A stretch of DNA of 64,000 nt from Lumbricus rubellus (Eukaryota; Annelida; Clitellata; Crassiclitellata; Lumbricidae), in NCBI GenBank assembly GCA_945859605.1, contig OX243817.1, positions 25,399,069 to 25,463,068 of the forward strand, given 5' to 3'. The notes under the pieces are model-generated. The model saw nothing but the letters and a program-made list of their open reading frames with translations. It had not been told where the DNA came from and ran no database searches. The position numbers and the translations under genes are program-made. Below are positions 53,891 through 63,884 of this stretch, one piece after another. Positions within the stretch are counted from its first letter, which is position 1. Each line of letters begins with the position of its first letter.

Positions 53891-55858
53891 CAGAAACATG
53901 GCAAACAATCGACGAGAGAAAGCAGATGAAGCAGAAAGTGGAACAAGCAAGAGAAAGGGGAGAGGGTTACCAAGAGGCAGCCAGCGAGTACAAGGAGCAG
54001 GATAGGGAGGTAAAGAGGAGATGCAGAAAAGACAAAAACAAGTACATCTTACAGAAGACGGAGGAAGCGGAGGAAGCAGGAAGAAGAGGAGACTCAAAAA
54101 CTCTATACCGAATAGTGAAGGAGCTATCATCAGGAAAAACGGGAACACAAAACCTGCCGCTAAAAAAGAAGGATGGCCAGATGACGAGGACACACGAGGA
54201 GGAGATGGAGAGATGGAAGGAGCACTTCGAGAGTGTTCTGAATTGCCCAGAGCCAACAACATGCAATCGCAATTTAGAGTGGGATGATGGGATGGAGGAA
54301 CTTGACATAGATCTGGAAGACATTTCGGAAGACGAGGTTCAAAAAGCGTTAAAACATCTAAAGAATGGAAAAGCTGCGGGACAGGATGGAATTCAACCGG
54401 AAATGCTCAAATACGGTGGAAAACCAATGGTGGAACAGCTGACCAAACTGTGCAACGAAGTGTGGAAAACAGGAGAAGTGCCGAGCGAATGGAGAGATGG
54501 AATCATCATACCAATCCCTAAGAAGGGCGATCAGAGGGAGTGTTCCAACAGTTCCAACTGGAGAGGCATCACACTACTGTCAACACCTGGAAAGATCATG
54601 GCTACAATACTGCTAAACCGCATGAGAAATGCTGTGGACGAAAGATTGAGACAAGAACAGGCAGGGTTCAGGCCAGGGAGGTCTTGTTGCGAACAAATCT
54701 TCACGCTCAGGCAGATCATCGAGAAGGCCTTGATGTGGCCTGTAGCAATCAATTTCATAGACTTCAGGAAGGCCTTCGACAGCGTCCACAGAGAGTCGTT
54801 GTGGAAAATCATGCAAAGCTATGGGATCCCGGGGAAAATCATAGGAATTGTGAAAAGTTTTTACAACAACAGCCGATGTGCGATCAGGTGCGGAGGAGAG
54901 GTGGGAGAGTGGTTTCGAATTGTTACAAGAGTGAGACAGGGATGTGTGCTGTCGCCAGTGATATTTGCACTGGTGGTGGACTGGGTGATGCAAAGGGCTA
55001 CAGGACAAGGACAGACCGGATTGAAGTGGATAGATGGCGACAGACTCACCGATTTGGATTTTGCGGATGACATTGCTTTGCTGGACAACACATGGGAGGG
55101 AATAAAGGAACTAACATGCAGAGTAGAGGAGGAGGCAGCAAGAGTGGGATTGGCCATAAATCCAGAGAAAACGAAGATTATGAAGGTGGGAAAGTGGAGT
55201 GAGACAGATGAGATCAGGATTGCAGATAGAAGTGTGGACATAGTGGAAGACTTCTGTTATCTGGGCAGCACACTATCAGCCGACAGTAGATGCGATAAAG
55301 AAATAAAGATTCGTATTGGAAAGGCAAATGCGGCTTTTGGAAAACTAGAGAAGATATGGAAAAGCAATGGATGTAGCTTGAAGGTCAAGATCCGGTTATA
55401 CGAAGCTATTGTGTTGAGCACACTTCTGTATGGAGCTGAGACGTGGCCAATGACGGTGGCAAATGGAAAGCGATTGGAGGCAGCACATCATAAATGGCTG
55501 AGACGAATTCTGCACATCTCATGGAGAGACAAGATAACAAATAAAAGTATCAGAGAAAGAACTGGACAGGGAAAAATGGAGATTATCATCAGAAAGAAGC
55601 GACTAAAGTGGATGGGGCATGTAACAAGAATGGAGCAAGAGAGGAGAGCAAAACAAGCAACAATCTGGACACCGGAGGGAAGACGTGGCAGAGGGAGGCC
55701 AAGGAAGAACTGGATGGGGACTATACGAGAGGATTTACAAGATCTTGAGATGACATGGAACGATGCTGTCGAGGTGGCGATGGACAGAGTGGAGTGGAGA
55801 AGCTGCGTTGCCCGATGTGCAGAGCTGCACGGGAAGGACTATAAGGTTCTAAGGTAAG
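53891..55858 (+). mobile_element. 5'-truncated LINE with 9-bp target duplication
   Basis: GTGGTGCGA lies at 53882-53890 and again at 55859-55867, directly after the 3' end. The insertion is therefore 1968 bp. The open frame ends with TAA at 55855-55857, leaving a 3' untranslated region of about one base. Confidence 0.8.
53926..55857 (+). CDS. non-LTR reverse transcriptase (partial, 643 aa)
   Basis: An open frame with a basic and acidic linker (residues 1-140, after the missing endonuclease), then RT: ALKHLKNGKAAGQDGIQPEMLK, EWRDGIIIPIPKKGD, EQAGFRPGRSC, FIDFRKAFDSV, VRQGCVLSPVIF and the catalytic DFADDIALLD. The C-terminal region has NPEKTKIM, FCYLGSTLS, LYGAETWPMT, KWLRRILHISW and the basic RRGRGRPRKNW near the end. 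Motif order is that of endonuclease-type LINEs related in layout to the RT at 51733-53133, but the two proteins are clearly different families. The absence of frame damage suggests a young copy. The first ATG is not the native start. Confidence 0.87.
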   Translation: MKQKVEQARERGEGYQEAASEYKEQDREVKRRCRKDKNKYILQKTEEAEEAGRRGDSKTLYRIVKELSSGKTGTQNLPLKKKDGQMTRTHEEEMERWKEHFESVLNCPEPTTCNRNLEWDDGMEELDIDLEDISEDEVQKALKHLKNGKAAGQDGIQPEMLKYGGKPMVEQLTKLCNEVWKTGEVPSEWRDGIIIPIPKKGDQRECSNSSNWRGITLLSTPGKIMATILLNRMRNAVDERLRQEQAGFRPGRSCCEQIFTLRQIIEKALMWPVAINFIDFRKAFDSVHRESLWKIMQSYGIPGKIIGIVKSFYNNSRCAIRCGGEVGEWFRIVTRVRQGCVLSPVIFALVVDWVMQRATGQGQTGLKWIDGDRLTDLDFADDIALLDNTWEGIKELTCRVEEEAARVGLAINPEKTKIMKVGKWSETDEIRIADRSVDIVEDFCYLGSTLSADSRCDKEIKIRIGKANAAFGKLEKIWKSNGCSLKVKIRLYEAIVLSTLLYGAETWPMTVANGKRLEAAHHKWLRRILHISWRDKITNKSIRERTGQGKMEIIIRKKRLKWMGHVTRMEQERRAKQATIWTPEGRRGRGRPRKNWMGTIREDLQDLEMTWNDAVEVAMDRVEWRSCVARCAELHGKDYKVLR

Positions 55859-56254
55859 GTGGTGCGAAATTTTTTTCCCCATATATCTCTTATATTGTAA
55901 TATTTCTTGGGTTCTAATTACCCCTGACGTATCAATCCTTGTTTAGATTTCAAAACGAACAATAATAAAAAAATGTGTGGCACTTCTTGGAAATTTTAAA
56001 ATATTGCATGCTATGGGGCATAATGGGACAGGTATCCCATTTTACCTCGGGTGGTGGGGCATAACGGGATTTTGGGACCTGTTGGTAAAAAATTGTATCT
56101 TCTATGTGGTTGATACTTAAGTTGATTATTCTAGTTCATGTTGTACGTTATATGTGCCTGCACAATGTGAGTACAAAAAAGTCCTGATTTCTTATTATTT
56201 ATGATGAAAACTTCAAAATGCCTTAAGTATCCCGTTATGCCCCGCTCTCCCCTA

Positions 56255-56390
56255 CACCCTGGGACTCTATCAGGATCGTTCCTTACTAAACTTAGAACTT
56301 CTTTTTGAGCGCGCTGGAGTCGGGGCGCCTCTGAATGGTTTTTTTTACTCAAGAGCGCTATATAAATGTCCAAATGAATGAACAAGGAAT
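56255..56390 (+). mobile_element. L2/CR1-type LINE 3' tail
   Basis: GGGGCGCCTCTGAATGG..AAGAGCGCTATATAAATGTCC followed by AATGAATGAAC matches the conserved 3' ends of other LINE copies. It abuts the right end of the inverted-repeat element. Confidence 0.7.
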
Positions 56391-56479
56391 AAACAGAAAT
56401 TTGCTAAAAACTGCTGCGAATCTTACAAATTTCACCATTGTAGTATAGACGATTTCTGATCTCGTTGGGGAGCCTCAAG

Positions 56480-57060
56480 ATGTTCTCAAAATCAAAAACA
56501 ATTTTACAAAGTCACTTACGTATAGGGCCATAGGCTATCAAAGACAACTTTTTCTCACTCTTAATAGGTGATACGATGGGGAAAAAATTTCGATCCACAT
56601 TAAATCCACACAAATTGACACAATCACCTGAAACCAGCAACAGCAGGTGGTCGACATTTCCTGCCCTAAAGATCTCAGGTAGGATTATTCCAGTGTACTA
56701 GGCTACCAGAGGATAATCTGTCACAAATTCGGATCTTATAGCTTCAGCATGCTCCATCATGGTCTTCTTAAGCACTTCTTGAGGATGGTATTCTGTTAAA
56801 GCGTCAGGACAGAAATATCATACATGATACACAAACGCTGCAGGCTGCCTGCAACAATATTGGCACTAGTATACCAATCTCAATGCCTTACAATAAAATT
56901 ATCAGAAGTTTTATTTCTATCAAATACTTCTTCTTTCTGCTGTTCCATCAGTTTCCTGACGATGAGGCCCTTATGAAGTCTCTCCATAGTGTTCTATCTC
57001 TGACAGTTTCGCCCACCATGCCATGACCATGGGCAAATACACTAGTCATTAAACAGCTAA
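56480..57060 (-). pseudogene. degenerate coding remnant, unknown
   Basis: On the minus strand, about 100 codons read through with a single stop: TEYHPQEVLKKTMMEHAEAI, then ILPEIFRAGNVDHLLLLVSG and DCVNLCGFNVDRNFFPIVSP (complement of about 56540-56800). Further upstream (56930-57060) another piece reads GETVRDRTLWRDFIRASSSGN. The text looks like real, decayed protein, probably from a transposon, but I could not name the family. Confidence 0.35.
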
Positions 57061-57204
57061 ACATCTTTCTAGTCTTGATTGTGGAATGATAACACAACAG
57101 AACTATTCCAAGCTCATCTACATCACAAATGTTGAGTTTTTGACAAACTATAGGCCTATGTAGAAAGCATCAAAATGTCTAGCCAATATCATGTACTCTA
57201 GGGC

Positions 57205-57375
57205 TGTTCAGCTGGAATGAACTCCCTTCAACGCTGCATTTATTACGTCTGACCAATAAAACTTTATTTTATAAATCTCTTAAGCCTTGTTTCTTTTGCC
57301 GTAGCTGGGCTGGGAGCGCCCCTGAGTAGATTTCGTGAAGGGGTGCTATATAAGTCCATGGAAAGAAGGAATTAA
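57205..57375 (+). mobile_element. L2/CR1-type LINE 3' end
   Basis: A GLFSWNELPSTLH-like C-terminal peptide is visible at 57205-57245. It is followed by GGGAGCGCCCCTGAGTAG..GGGGTGCTATATAAGTCC and a GAAAG-type tail. Confidence 0.65.
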
Positions 57376-57419
57376 TATGTGGTAATATTAATATGTCATT
57401 CAGCAGAGGGAATAAGAAG

Positions 57420-57610
57420 CTGAAATTAAATTATTTGGTTTCAATATAGACAGGTCTAACAGCTTCAGCTTTATTTCTTTTGGACCACTCTACCCAGAGG
57501 GGTGTGGGCTCTGTGGGGAACTCAACCCCACAGGAGCTGGTGTGCACTGGGTTGGCGGGGGGAGGGATAAAAAAAATTCCTTGGCAATGTCGGGTACCCC
57601 AGCTAGTATT
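57420..57610 (-). repeat. repeat end of unknown class
   Basis: On the minus strand it begins TAGCTGGGGTACCCGACATTG, similar to the TAGCTGTACCCGGCCACG start near 6185. No coding capacity. Confidence 0.35.
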
Positions 57611-59032
57611 AATATACAGATAAAACAATTTAAGATGACTAAATCCAGATTTAGACTACATAATAATTATGTAATCGGTCGTTTGCCAATTGCAAATATG
57701 AATCAACGTGGCTACGCACAGAAAATTATGATTTTCGTCAGCCTAAATCTTTCAAATGTACATGACACAAATTTACATTGTTTTGTTGGTCGTAAATGGT
57801 CATGTTTTATTTCATCATGTGTGTGATAGTTAGAGATAATAGCAAGATTGTGTATTTTTCACAGACCTAAATGCAATGTCAAACATAATTTGCATCATTA
57901 ATTTAGTCCTGAACCATTTTGTCGACTTTCCCAGAATATGCATATGTTTACAAATGAGACCATGTGTTGAGTATTTTCACAGACATTATTGATGCAGCTC
58001 ATGGAATACGCCTATATACTCTGATAAGTGTGTAGCATCCATGGGAAAGTTCCTAAAGTTAGTGTTAATCTGATAAACAAAGGCAGCAGATATTATTTTC
58101 TAGCATATTATTCTAGGATTAGCCCTCAGGCTACCAAGCTTTTTGTGACATGGACTACCAAGGGAGGCTGGTTACCACCCCTTAGATTTTGGGTTTGGTT
58201 TGAGATATCATAACTTGCAATACACCAATGGATAGAGCATTCATTTCTGCACAAAATGGTATATTTAGGTTTAAAATATATGAATGTACCTCGAAATTAT
58301 AAAAAAATTTACATGGGGACCCTTTGATTCCACATTAGATTCTGTGTTTTGAACATGTGTGTTTATAATTATGCATGTATGTACTGTAATGTGTATGTAT
58401 GAATGCATGTATACATGTATGTATGTTTGTATATATAATTTATATATATGTATTTATGAGTGTAGGCTATGTATGAAGGCGTGCATGCATGTATGTAATT
58501 ATGTATGCATGTATGTATGAATCTATGTATGCAGGCACGAATGTATGTATGTATGTATTATTGTATTCATCTTCAATATCTGTTTCAGCTAATATAAGTT
58601 CATTAGCTTCTGACAAAGGTTTACGCAGAAATATTGATTTGCGTTGTAATAAAAATATTTTTTACACATTTTTTTATTGCCCCAAGGTATACAGGATCCC
58701 TCAAGGACTTCACTAATGCCTAATATAAAATCAGCATTATTTATTTTTAGTACATCCTGTTATCAAAAGACAAAGTAATTAGCTTGAAAAAATAGCTCTA
58801 CATTCTCTCTATATAGAATGGCATAATTTATTGTTCTTCATAAATAAATTTTGAATACGTTATACTCAAAAAAAATGCAAATTCTATGAAAGTCACCCAT
58901 TTACACATATTTTAATTTGTTTTGAGCACTTCCGGTTATCAAAAGATAAATTGTTTAGCATGAAAATGTAGCTCCACATTCCCTCTATAAAATGGCATAA
59001 TTTGTTTCTCTTCAAAGTAAATTATAAATGTA
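57611..59032. other. intergenic with ATGT microsatellite
   Basis: Bases 58365-58560 are ATGT/ATGC-type degenerate microsatellite. A tandem duplication is visible at 58755-58840 and 58930-59010 (CCnGTTATCAAAAGA..TAGCTCnACATTC.CTCTATA). No gene is supported. Confidence 0.5.
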
Positions 59033-59784
59033 GTTGCTGTCAGGGGCGGAAACCTGGTCCGAACTTTGGGGGGGACGGATGAGCGGCCGAAAGTCGATTG
59101 CTGAGGCGCGAAACGCCGAGTTGGGAGGGGTGAAGGAAGGCTGTTTTTTAATGTTCACATCTAATTGTAGCATTTTGGCTGTCATCCAAAATCAAAAAAT
59201 TGTCCATTATCTCAGTCCCGATAGAAGTTGTTCAAACTCTAATTTGTTATTGAAAACGATCGGAGAGCATATTTTATTAGACACCTCTTTAAAGGTTATA
59301 ATATGAATTTATAAAGTGATGGAATTTGCCAAATTTCACACAATTGCTTTGCAAAAAACATTCGAAGCATTTAACATAGACACCTCTGTAATGTATAAAA
59401 TCAACAATATATATATAAGAAAAACATACAATATACTGAATTTTAGTCAAATTCATAACAAAATTCTTTGTGTTAATTTTTTAATGCAAATTATGTTTAA
59501 TAGAAAGAATGGAAAAGAAACACTGATAGAAATGAAAACCTACTCGTGTCTATAATTATTAATATACCTGCTATCAGAGGATTTCAAAGAAAGTTTCAGA
59601 ACTGTATGACACTTTCTCAATCTTTCGATATTCCCTAGTAGAAAACTGCCAATCACATGACAATGGTTTTAAAAAAACTATTTTTTGCTGCGAGGATGCG
59701 ATTTTATAACTATCTGGTAGTCTAAAGTTGCGCATTTGCTCCCTGATCACGAGACCTGGCTTGTGACTTGTGATCTGTGAAGTA

Positions 59785-60712
59785 TTACCAGCGATTTTCG
59801 GGTGTCTAAGAACAATATTTTGATTCTCGTACTATCAACAATGTTCGGGTGTCTAAGAACAACATTATTGATTTAAGTATTATTAACGATTTTCGGGTTC
59901 TAAGGACAACATATTAGATTTAGTTATTATCAACGATTTTGGGTCGTCTAAGGACATCAGTTTGATTCCAGTATTATGAACGATTTTCGGGTGTCTAAGG
60001 ACATCATTTTGATTATTGTACTATCAACGATTTTCGGGTGTCTAAGAACATCATTTTTGATTCAAGTAATATCAACAGTTTTCGGGTGTCTAAGGACATT
60101 ATTTTAAATCCAGTATTATCAACGATTTTCAGGTGTCTAAGGGATCATTTTTGGTTTTAGTTTTATAAACGATTTTCGAGTGTATAAGGACATCAATTTG
60201 ATTCCAGAATTATTGAGGATTTTCGGGTGTGTAAGGATATTTTTTTGATTCCAGTTTTATCAACAATTTTCGAGTGTATAAGGACATCATTTTGATTCCA
60301 GAATTATTGAGGATTTTCAAATGTGTAAAGATATCACTTTGATTCCAGTAATATCAACATTTTTCGGGTGTGTAAAATTGTAAAAACATAATTTTGATTT
60401 TGGTTTTATCAACGATTTCGAGGAAAGTAGTTTTTTAACGACCGTGTTTGACCAAAGGGCCTTTACAGTCGGAGGCAGAGAACAACCTCTCACTCCACGT
60501 TTATATTGCGACCGAGCCACCCGCAGTATAGATCCGAGAAATTAATCTCTGACCGGGAATCGAACCCGGGCCGCCGGCGCGGCGAGCGGGCTACAACCCA
60601 CTCGGCCAAGCAGGATCTCTAACGATTTCGATTGTGTAAGGACATCAATTTGAATCATGTATTACCAACGATTTTCGGGTGTGTAAAGACATCATATTGA
60701 TTCCAGTATAAT
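59785..60712. repeat. ~46-bp minisatellite, about 15 units
   Basis: The unit reads roughly TATCAACGATTTTCGGGTGTCTAAGGACATCATTTTGATTCCAG. The first half has simple units. Between about 60165 and 60360 two unit types alternate (AAACGATTTTCGAGTG and GAGGATTTTCGGGTG), giving a ~92-bp higher-order repeat. A SINE interrupts the array at 60421-60620. Confidence 0.9.
60421..60620 (-). mobile_element. tRNA-headed SINE within the minisatellite
   Basis: Read on the minus strand, it has an A box TGGCCGAGTGG (complement of 60598-60608) and a B box GGTTCGATTCC (complement of 60556-60566), then a ~130-bp body ending GTTAAAAAACTAC. AACGATTTCG flanks it at 60411-60420 and 60621-60630. The three-T version of this motif distinguishes the duplication from ordinary array units, which have four. 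The head differs from that of the SINE at 3653-3881. Confidence 0.8.
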
Positions 60713-61472
60713 CAGTTTGCTTACCACAGTCTCTATGTCAAGTCCTCCTCGATCTTCTCTTCTACCTGAACGTGTAACTGGTTACTCCCTTATGCCCCAC
60801 TCGCATAATCTGCAGATTCAACGATGTGAATCGTTGTTTGAAAATGGATTTATCACCAGAATTCTATAAAGTTAACTTGTTTGACGATGATAGTTTAGAT
60901 TAGTAACTATTCAACTTGCAAATTAATTCGTACGTTTTTATTGCCTATTTCTACTTCGATATATAATAATGATGTTCTATGTCCCATTGTTCTTTTTCAA
61001 GAGGAGTAATATACAAAATACTTACTTACTAACTTATCTACTTTCCATATTATTTTCGATGTTGAACATGACGCTGATTCGAGCCTGAAGGAAAGATGAA
61101 AGAAATGTAGCAGAAACCCGATATGTGACTTTTTGCGACGTTGGATGTTGGCAATGTTATTATAATAATTGGTTGTAAGTTAAAAGAGGTGTCTTATCTA
61201 TACAGTATAATGTTCGCAATCTATCCAACGTGGGACTTAATAACTTTTGGTTAGTACCTGGATTGCCCTGGAATTCATATCATTATAAAATAATATTTAC
61301 TTCATCTGCTAAACTTTTTCTCTAGTTCCCTACTGAAGATTGTGTACATGTCCTAACGCTTAAACATTGGGGGGGACAAATGCATGGGCCGTCCCCCCCA
61401 ACGTCTTTATTGGGGGGGGGGGGGGGGCCGTCCCCCCCTGTCCCCCCCTAGGTTTCCGCCCCTGGTTGCTGT

Positions 61473-62074
61473 GATAACAGGAAAATCAATGAGCATTCGC
61501 AGTCTTCCATTCTGCGGCACAGCATAGTGGAAGCAATGTCTTATCTTCAATTATACACCAGTAAGACTAATGACTGGCTTGCTTGCAGCAGGTGATCTTC
61601 AGAAGCCTGGCTTTGAAAGAACAGCACCAAGAGTTTCCATAGACAAGCTCAGTTACCAGGCTTCAAACCACTATTCATGTATATGCAATAAACACTTATT
61701 TTTTCAGTTGAGGCCACAACGCCTTCGAGCAAACACCAATCAAACAAATTTAAATTTCTGTGCAGAATTCTGACAAAGTTTTAGCTTTACTTGAGTTTTA
61801 CTTACGTACAAATTATCAGTCAACGCTCACACCTTAGTACCGTGAAATTACATATTATATTTGAATTCGATCATGTTGAATACAATTAGGCCTATTAGAC
61901 ATTCATTAAACAGTTAACGCAGAAGTCCATGTTTAACATTATCATTCATTATCATTATCAGTCTCAGTAAAATAATCAATCCACACAGTAGTTTCCATCA
62001 ATATTACTCTACCCAGTGCAAGAAATTAAATGCAAAATCACGCTGCAGTGTTTTTCATGGTGCTAGTCACTATT
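61473..62074. other. intergenic, downstream of IK
   Basis: No gene is supported with confidence. A plus-strand stretch of about 67 codons (61570-61773) is not conserved in any way I can judge. IK 3' untranslated sequence probably lies within the right part. Confidence 0.4.
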
Positions 62075-62255
62075 TTAGTATTTTGCTGCTTTTGCTGATG
62101 GTTCTTCCTCAGTGGGTGGACCTCCTGGCTTACGTTTGGCGATGATGTTTTGGATCTTCTGCCACTCACGGTCTAGTTCTTTCTTATCATCTTTTGGTCC
62201 AGCACGACGTGTTTTACGGCCATCAGCCATCTTGACACCATACTGGAAGGCAGCT
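62075..62255 (-). CDS. IK: Protein Red (IK), last coding exon
   Basis: The exon encodes AAFQYGVKMADGRKTRR..KELDREWQKIQNIIAKRK..AAKY and stops at TAA (62075-62077). AAFQYGxKM.xGRKTRR and the coiled LDRxWxKI.xII.KRK end are the conserved C-terminus of animal Red/IK, a component of the spliceosomal B complex in the nucleus. The first base completes the lysine codon begun in the upstream exon, and the acceptor is TTCCAG. The very C-terminal extension (GGPPTEEEPSAK) is lineage specific. Confidence 0.93.
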
Positions 62256-62723
62256 CTGGAATTTCAAACAACACTTCAATTTAGTAAATCCTGTACTAAT
62301 TTAAGCCACAAAGCAGGACTGTAGCCACATATCATTTTGCTAAAATGCACAGAGGATGGCCACTTTGGTCAACAAGAGCTCAGCAACTGTACTTCCTAAT
62401 TAATTATTTAGATAGAAAAGAGAACGTTTAACCTTAGATCCCAACTACGTAGTATCCAAATACCTTAAACTTAATAGCTGGAAAATAATATTTCTATCGT
62501 TACAGGCTGACATTACTTGAATCTGCAATTAAATAGACCAAAGGGAAATACAGTTAGGCAATGACAATAAAAAAAAACTTAAACTAATGATTGTAAATCT
62601 ATTACTGGTTCCAATAACTATTCGTATGGACATTTCAAAACAAAGACCAACAGCTTCAGAGACAATAGCGGCGCTACAGCAAACAATAGCTACGCTACAG
62701 CAAACAATAGTGACACTACTTAC

Positions 62724-62879
62724 TTCGGTAGAGCTTCCTTGTTCGACATGTAGTCACTGTATTCCTCTTGCGTGTCAAAGTCCCATCGGCCAACTGGACC
62801 TTTCTTGTTTCCCTGATCCATCTTCGTGTAGTCGACCTCGTCGTCACTATCATCTATTGCGTCTGCCGACTCCATCATT
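62724..62879 (-). CDS. IK: Protein Red (IK), penultimate coding exon
   Basis: It encodes MMESADAIDDSDDEVDYTKMDQGNKKGPVGRWDFDTQEEYSDYMSNKEALPK. SDDEVDYxKMDQGNKKGPxGRWDFDTQEEY is a signature of Red/IK. The acceptor is CACATAG and the donor GTAAGT. Phases join exactly to both neighbouring exons (51 whole codons plus split codons at both ends). In the downstream intron, GCTACAGCAAACAATAG is tandemly repeated next to the donor. Confidence 0.95.
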
Positions 62880-63310
62880 CTATGTGCAGATAAACGCCAA
62901 AAAATAACGTTAACTACTTTAGAACAATGGTACTCATTTATCAATGTCTTATTAAAAAGCTGGGATTATTTAATTAAAAAAACAATCAACCATCCAAAAC
63001 AAGTCAATCAATCAAATAAATAAAACCTCAGTTAATCTGCCAATCAATTCCTAGAACACTGGAACATGGTATATGAATTAACACCTGTGCTAAACAGTTA
63101 TAGCAGAGCACAAAACTGGTAAAAGACCCAATAAAATTATCTACATGGTATGTCACAGTCACAGTAAAAATCATTGCTGAACATCTACGAAGCTTTTAAT
63201 GTTTGGTAGACCTAAAGCAGAATTGATCATATGTTGAATGATCTTTGAAGACTTAACGAAAGATCTAATCAGTGACCTATTAATAACCTAATGAATGATT
63301 ATTGTCCTAC

Positions 63311-63432
63311 CCTGGATAGCATTCAGCATAGCTGTCAATTTCCGTCCTGCTCTTAAGTTTCTTCAACTGCTCCTCTTCACGATTCGATCGAACCTTATCA
63401 CTGTTGTCAGCTGATTCTGTGCCAGCCCATCC
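63311..63432 (-). CDS. IK: Protein Red (IK), upstream coding exon
   Basis: It encodes GWAGTESADNSDKVRSN.., then EIDSYAECYPG, with AGWxGTES and SYAECYP recognisable from Red/IK just before the acidic SDDEVDY region. The acceptor is TTTCAG and the donor GTAGGA. It starts in phase 0 and ends with two bases of a glycine codon. Earlier exons, including the RED N-terminal domain, must lie beyond the window. Confidence 0.9.
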
Positions 63433-63880
63433 CTGAAATAAAGCAACGCAATTTAATAAACAAATTAATTATATGAAAACATAGATGTAATACGACATTT
63501 ACGTTAGGCCTACCTACTCTGCACAAGCGAATTCCTGGGGTCAAAGAATTCAGTTCAAGGGGTGCAAGTATACTGGTCCAATGACAAGACTCCCATCTTT
63601 CTACCCCCTCTACCCTCTATGTTGCTACTCGCATACGGAAGAATATTAGCAATGGAGTGCCAGACACTGTGCCACTCCACAGATGGCTGGTCATTTAATA
63701 TCATGGCTGATTTGTTTACTCTGACGAGCCTGTTGGTGTACCATCAACAAACTCAATGACTCGAGGATAAATGTCTGGCAGATGACGCATTATGATTTAA
63801 GTGAAGAACAATCGACTGTCAGAAAAAATCTAAAAAAATGACAAGACAACTCAAAAAACTAATAATAATATTCTGCTCAT
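63433..63880 (-). other. IK intron, partial
   Basis: No further exon with matching phase and RED-like sequence is visible. The sequence is AT-rich with no recognisable element. Confidence 0.5.
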
Positions 63881-63884
63881 CAAT

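Larger units (their letters stand above)
53456..56252. mobile_element. TA-flanked inverted-repeat element carrying a LINE
   Basis: The two ends are inverted copies of GGGGAGAGCGGGGCATAA plus YGGGATA (25 bp, one mismatch), flanked by TA on each side. GGGCATAATGGGAT recurs inside (53835, 56014) and GGGGCATAACGGG at 56055. Without the nested LINE (53891-55858) the element is about 0.83 kb and has no coding capacity. TA flanks suggest a Tc1/mariner-like target, but the superfamily is not assigned. Confidence 0.75.
59041..61464. mobile_element. non-autonomous hAT-like element enclosing a minisatellite
   Basis: The ends are the 14-bp inverted repeat CAGGGGCGGAAACC, and the 8 bases GTTGCTGT flank it at 59033-59040 and 61465-61472. 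G-rich and C-rich tracts lie inside both ends. The interior contains a ~46-bp tandem repeat with a nested SINE. No transposase frame is seen. Confidence 0.9.

Noticed and set aside
60556..60608. Possible minus-strand tRNA gene in the minisatellite
   Set aside because: The tRNA-like head continues into a SINE body and the whole unit is flanked by a 10-bp duplication.
59785..60712. Possible CRISPR-like array
   Set aside because: The repeats are contiguous ~46-bp units without unique spacers, in animal DNA, so it is a minisatellite.
61570..61773. 67-codon plus-strand frame near a CAATAAA motif
   Set aside because: It is short, has no recognisable domain or splice support, and lies antisense to the probable IK 3' region.
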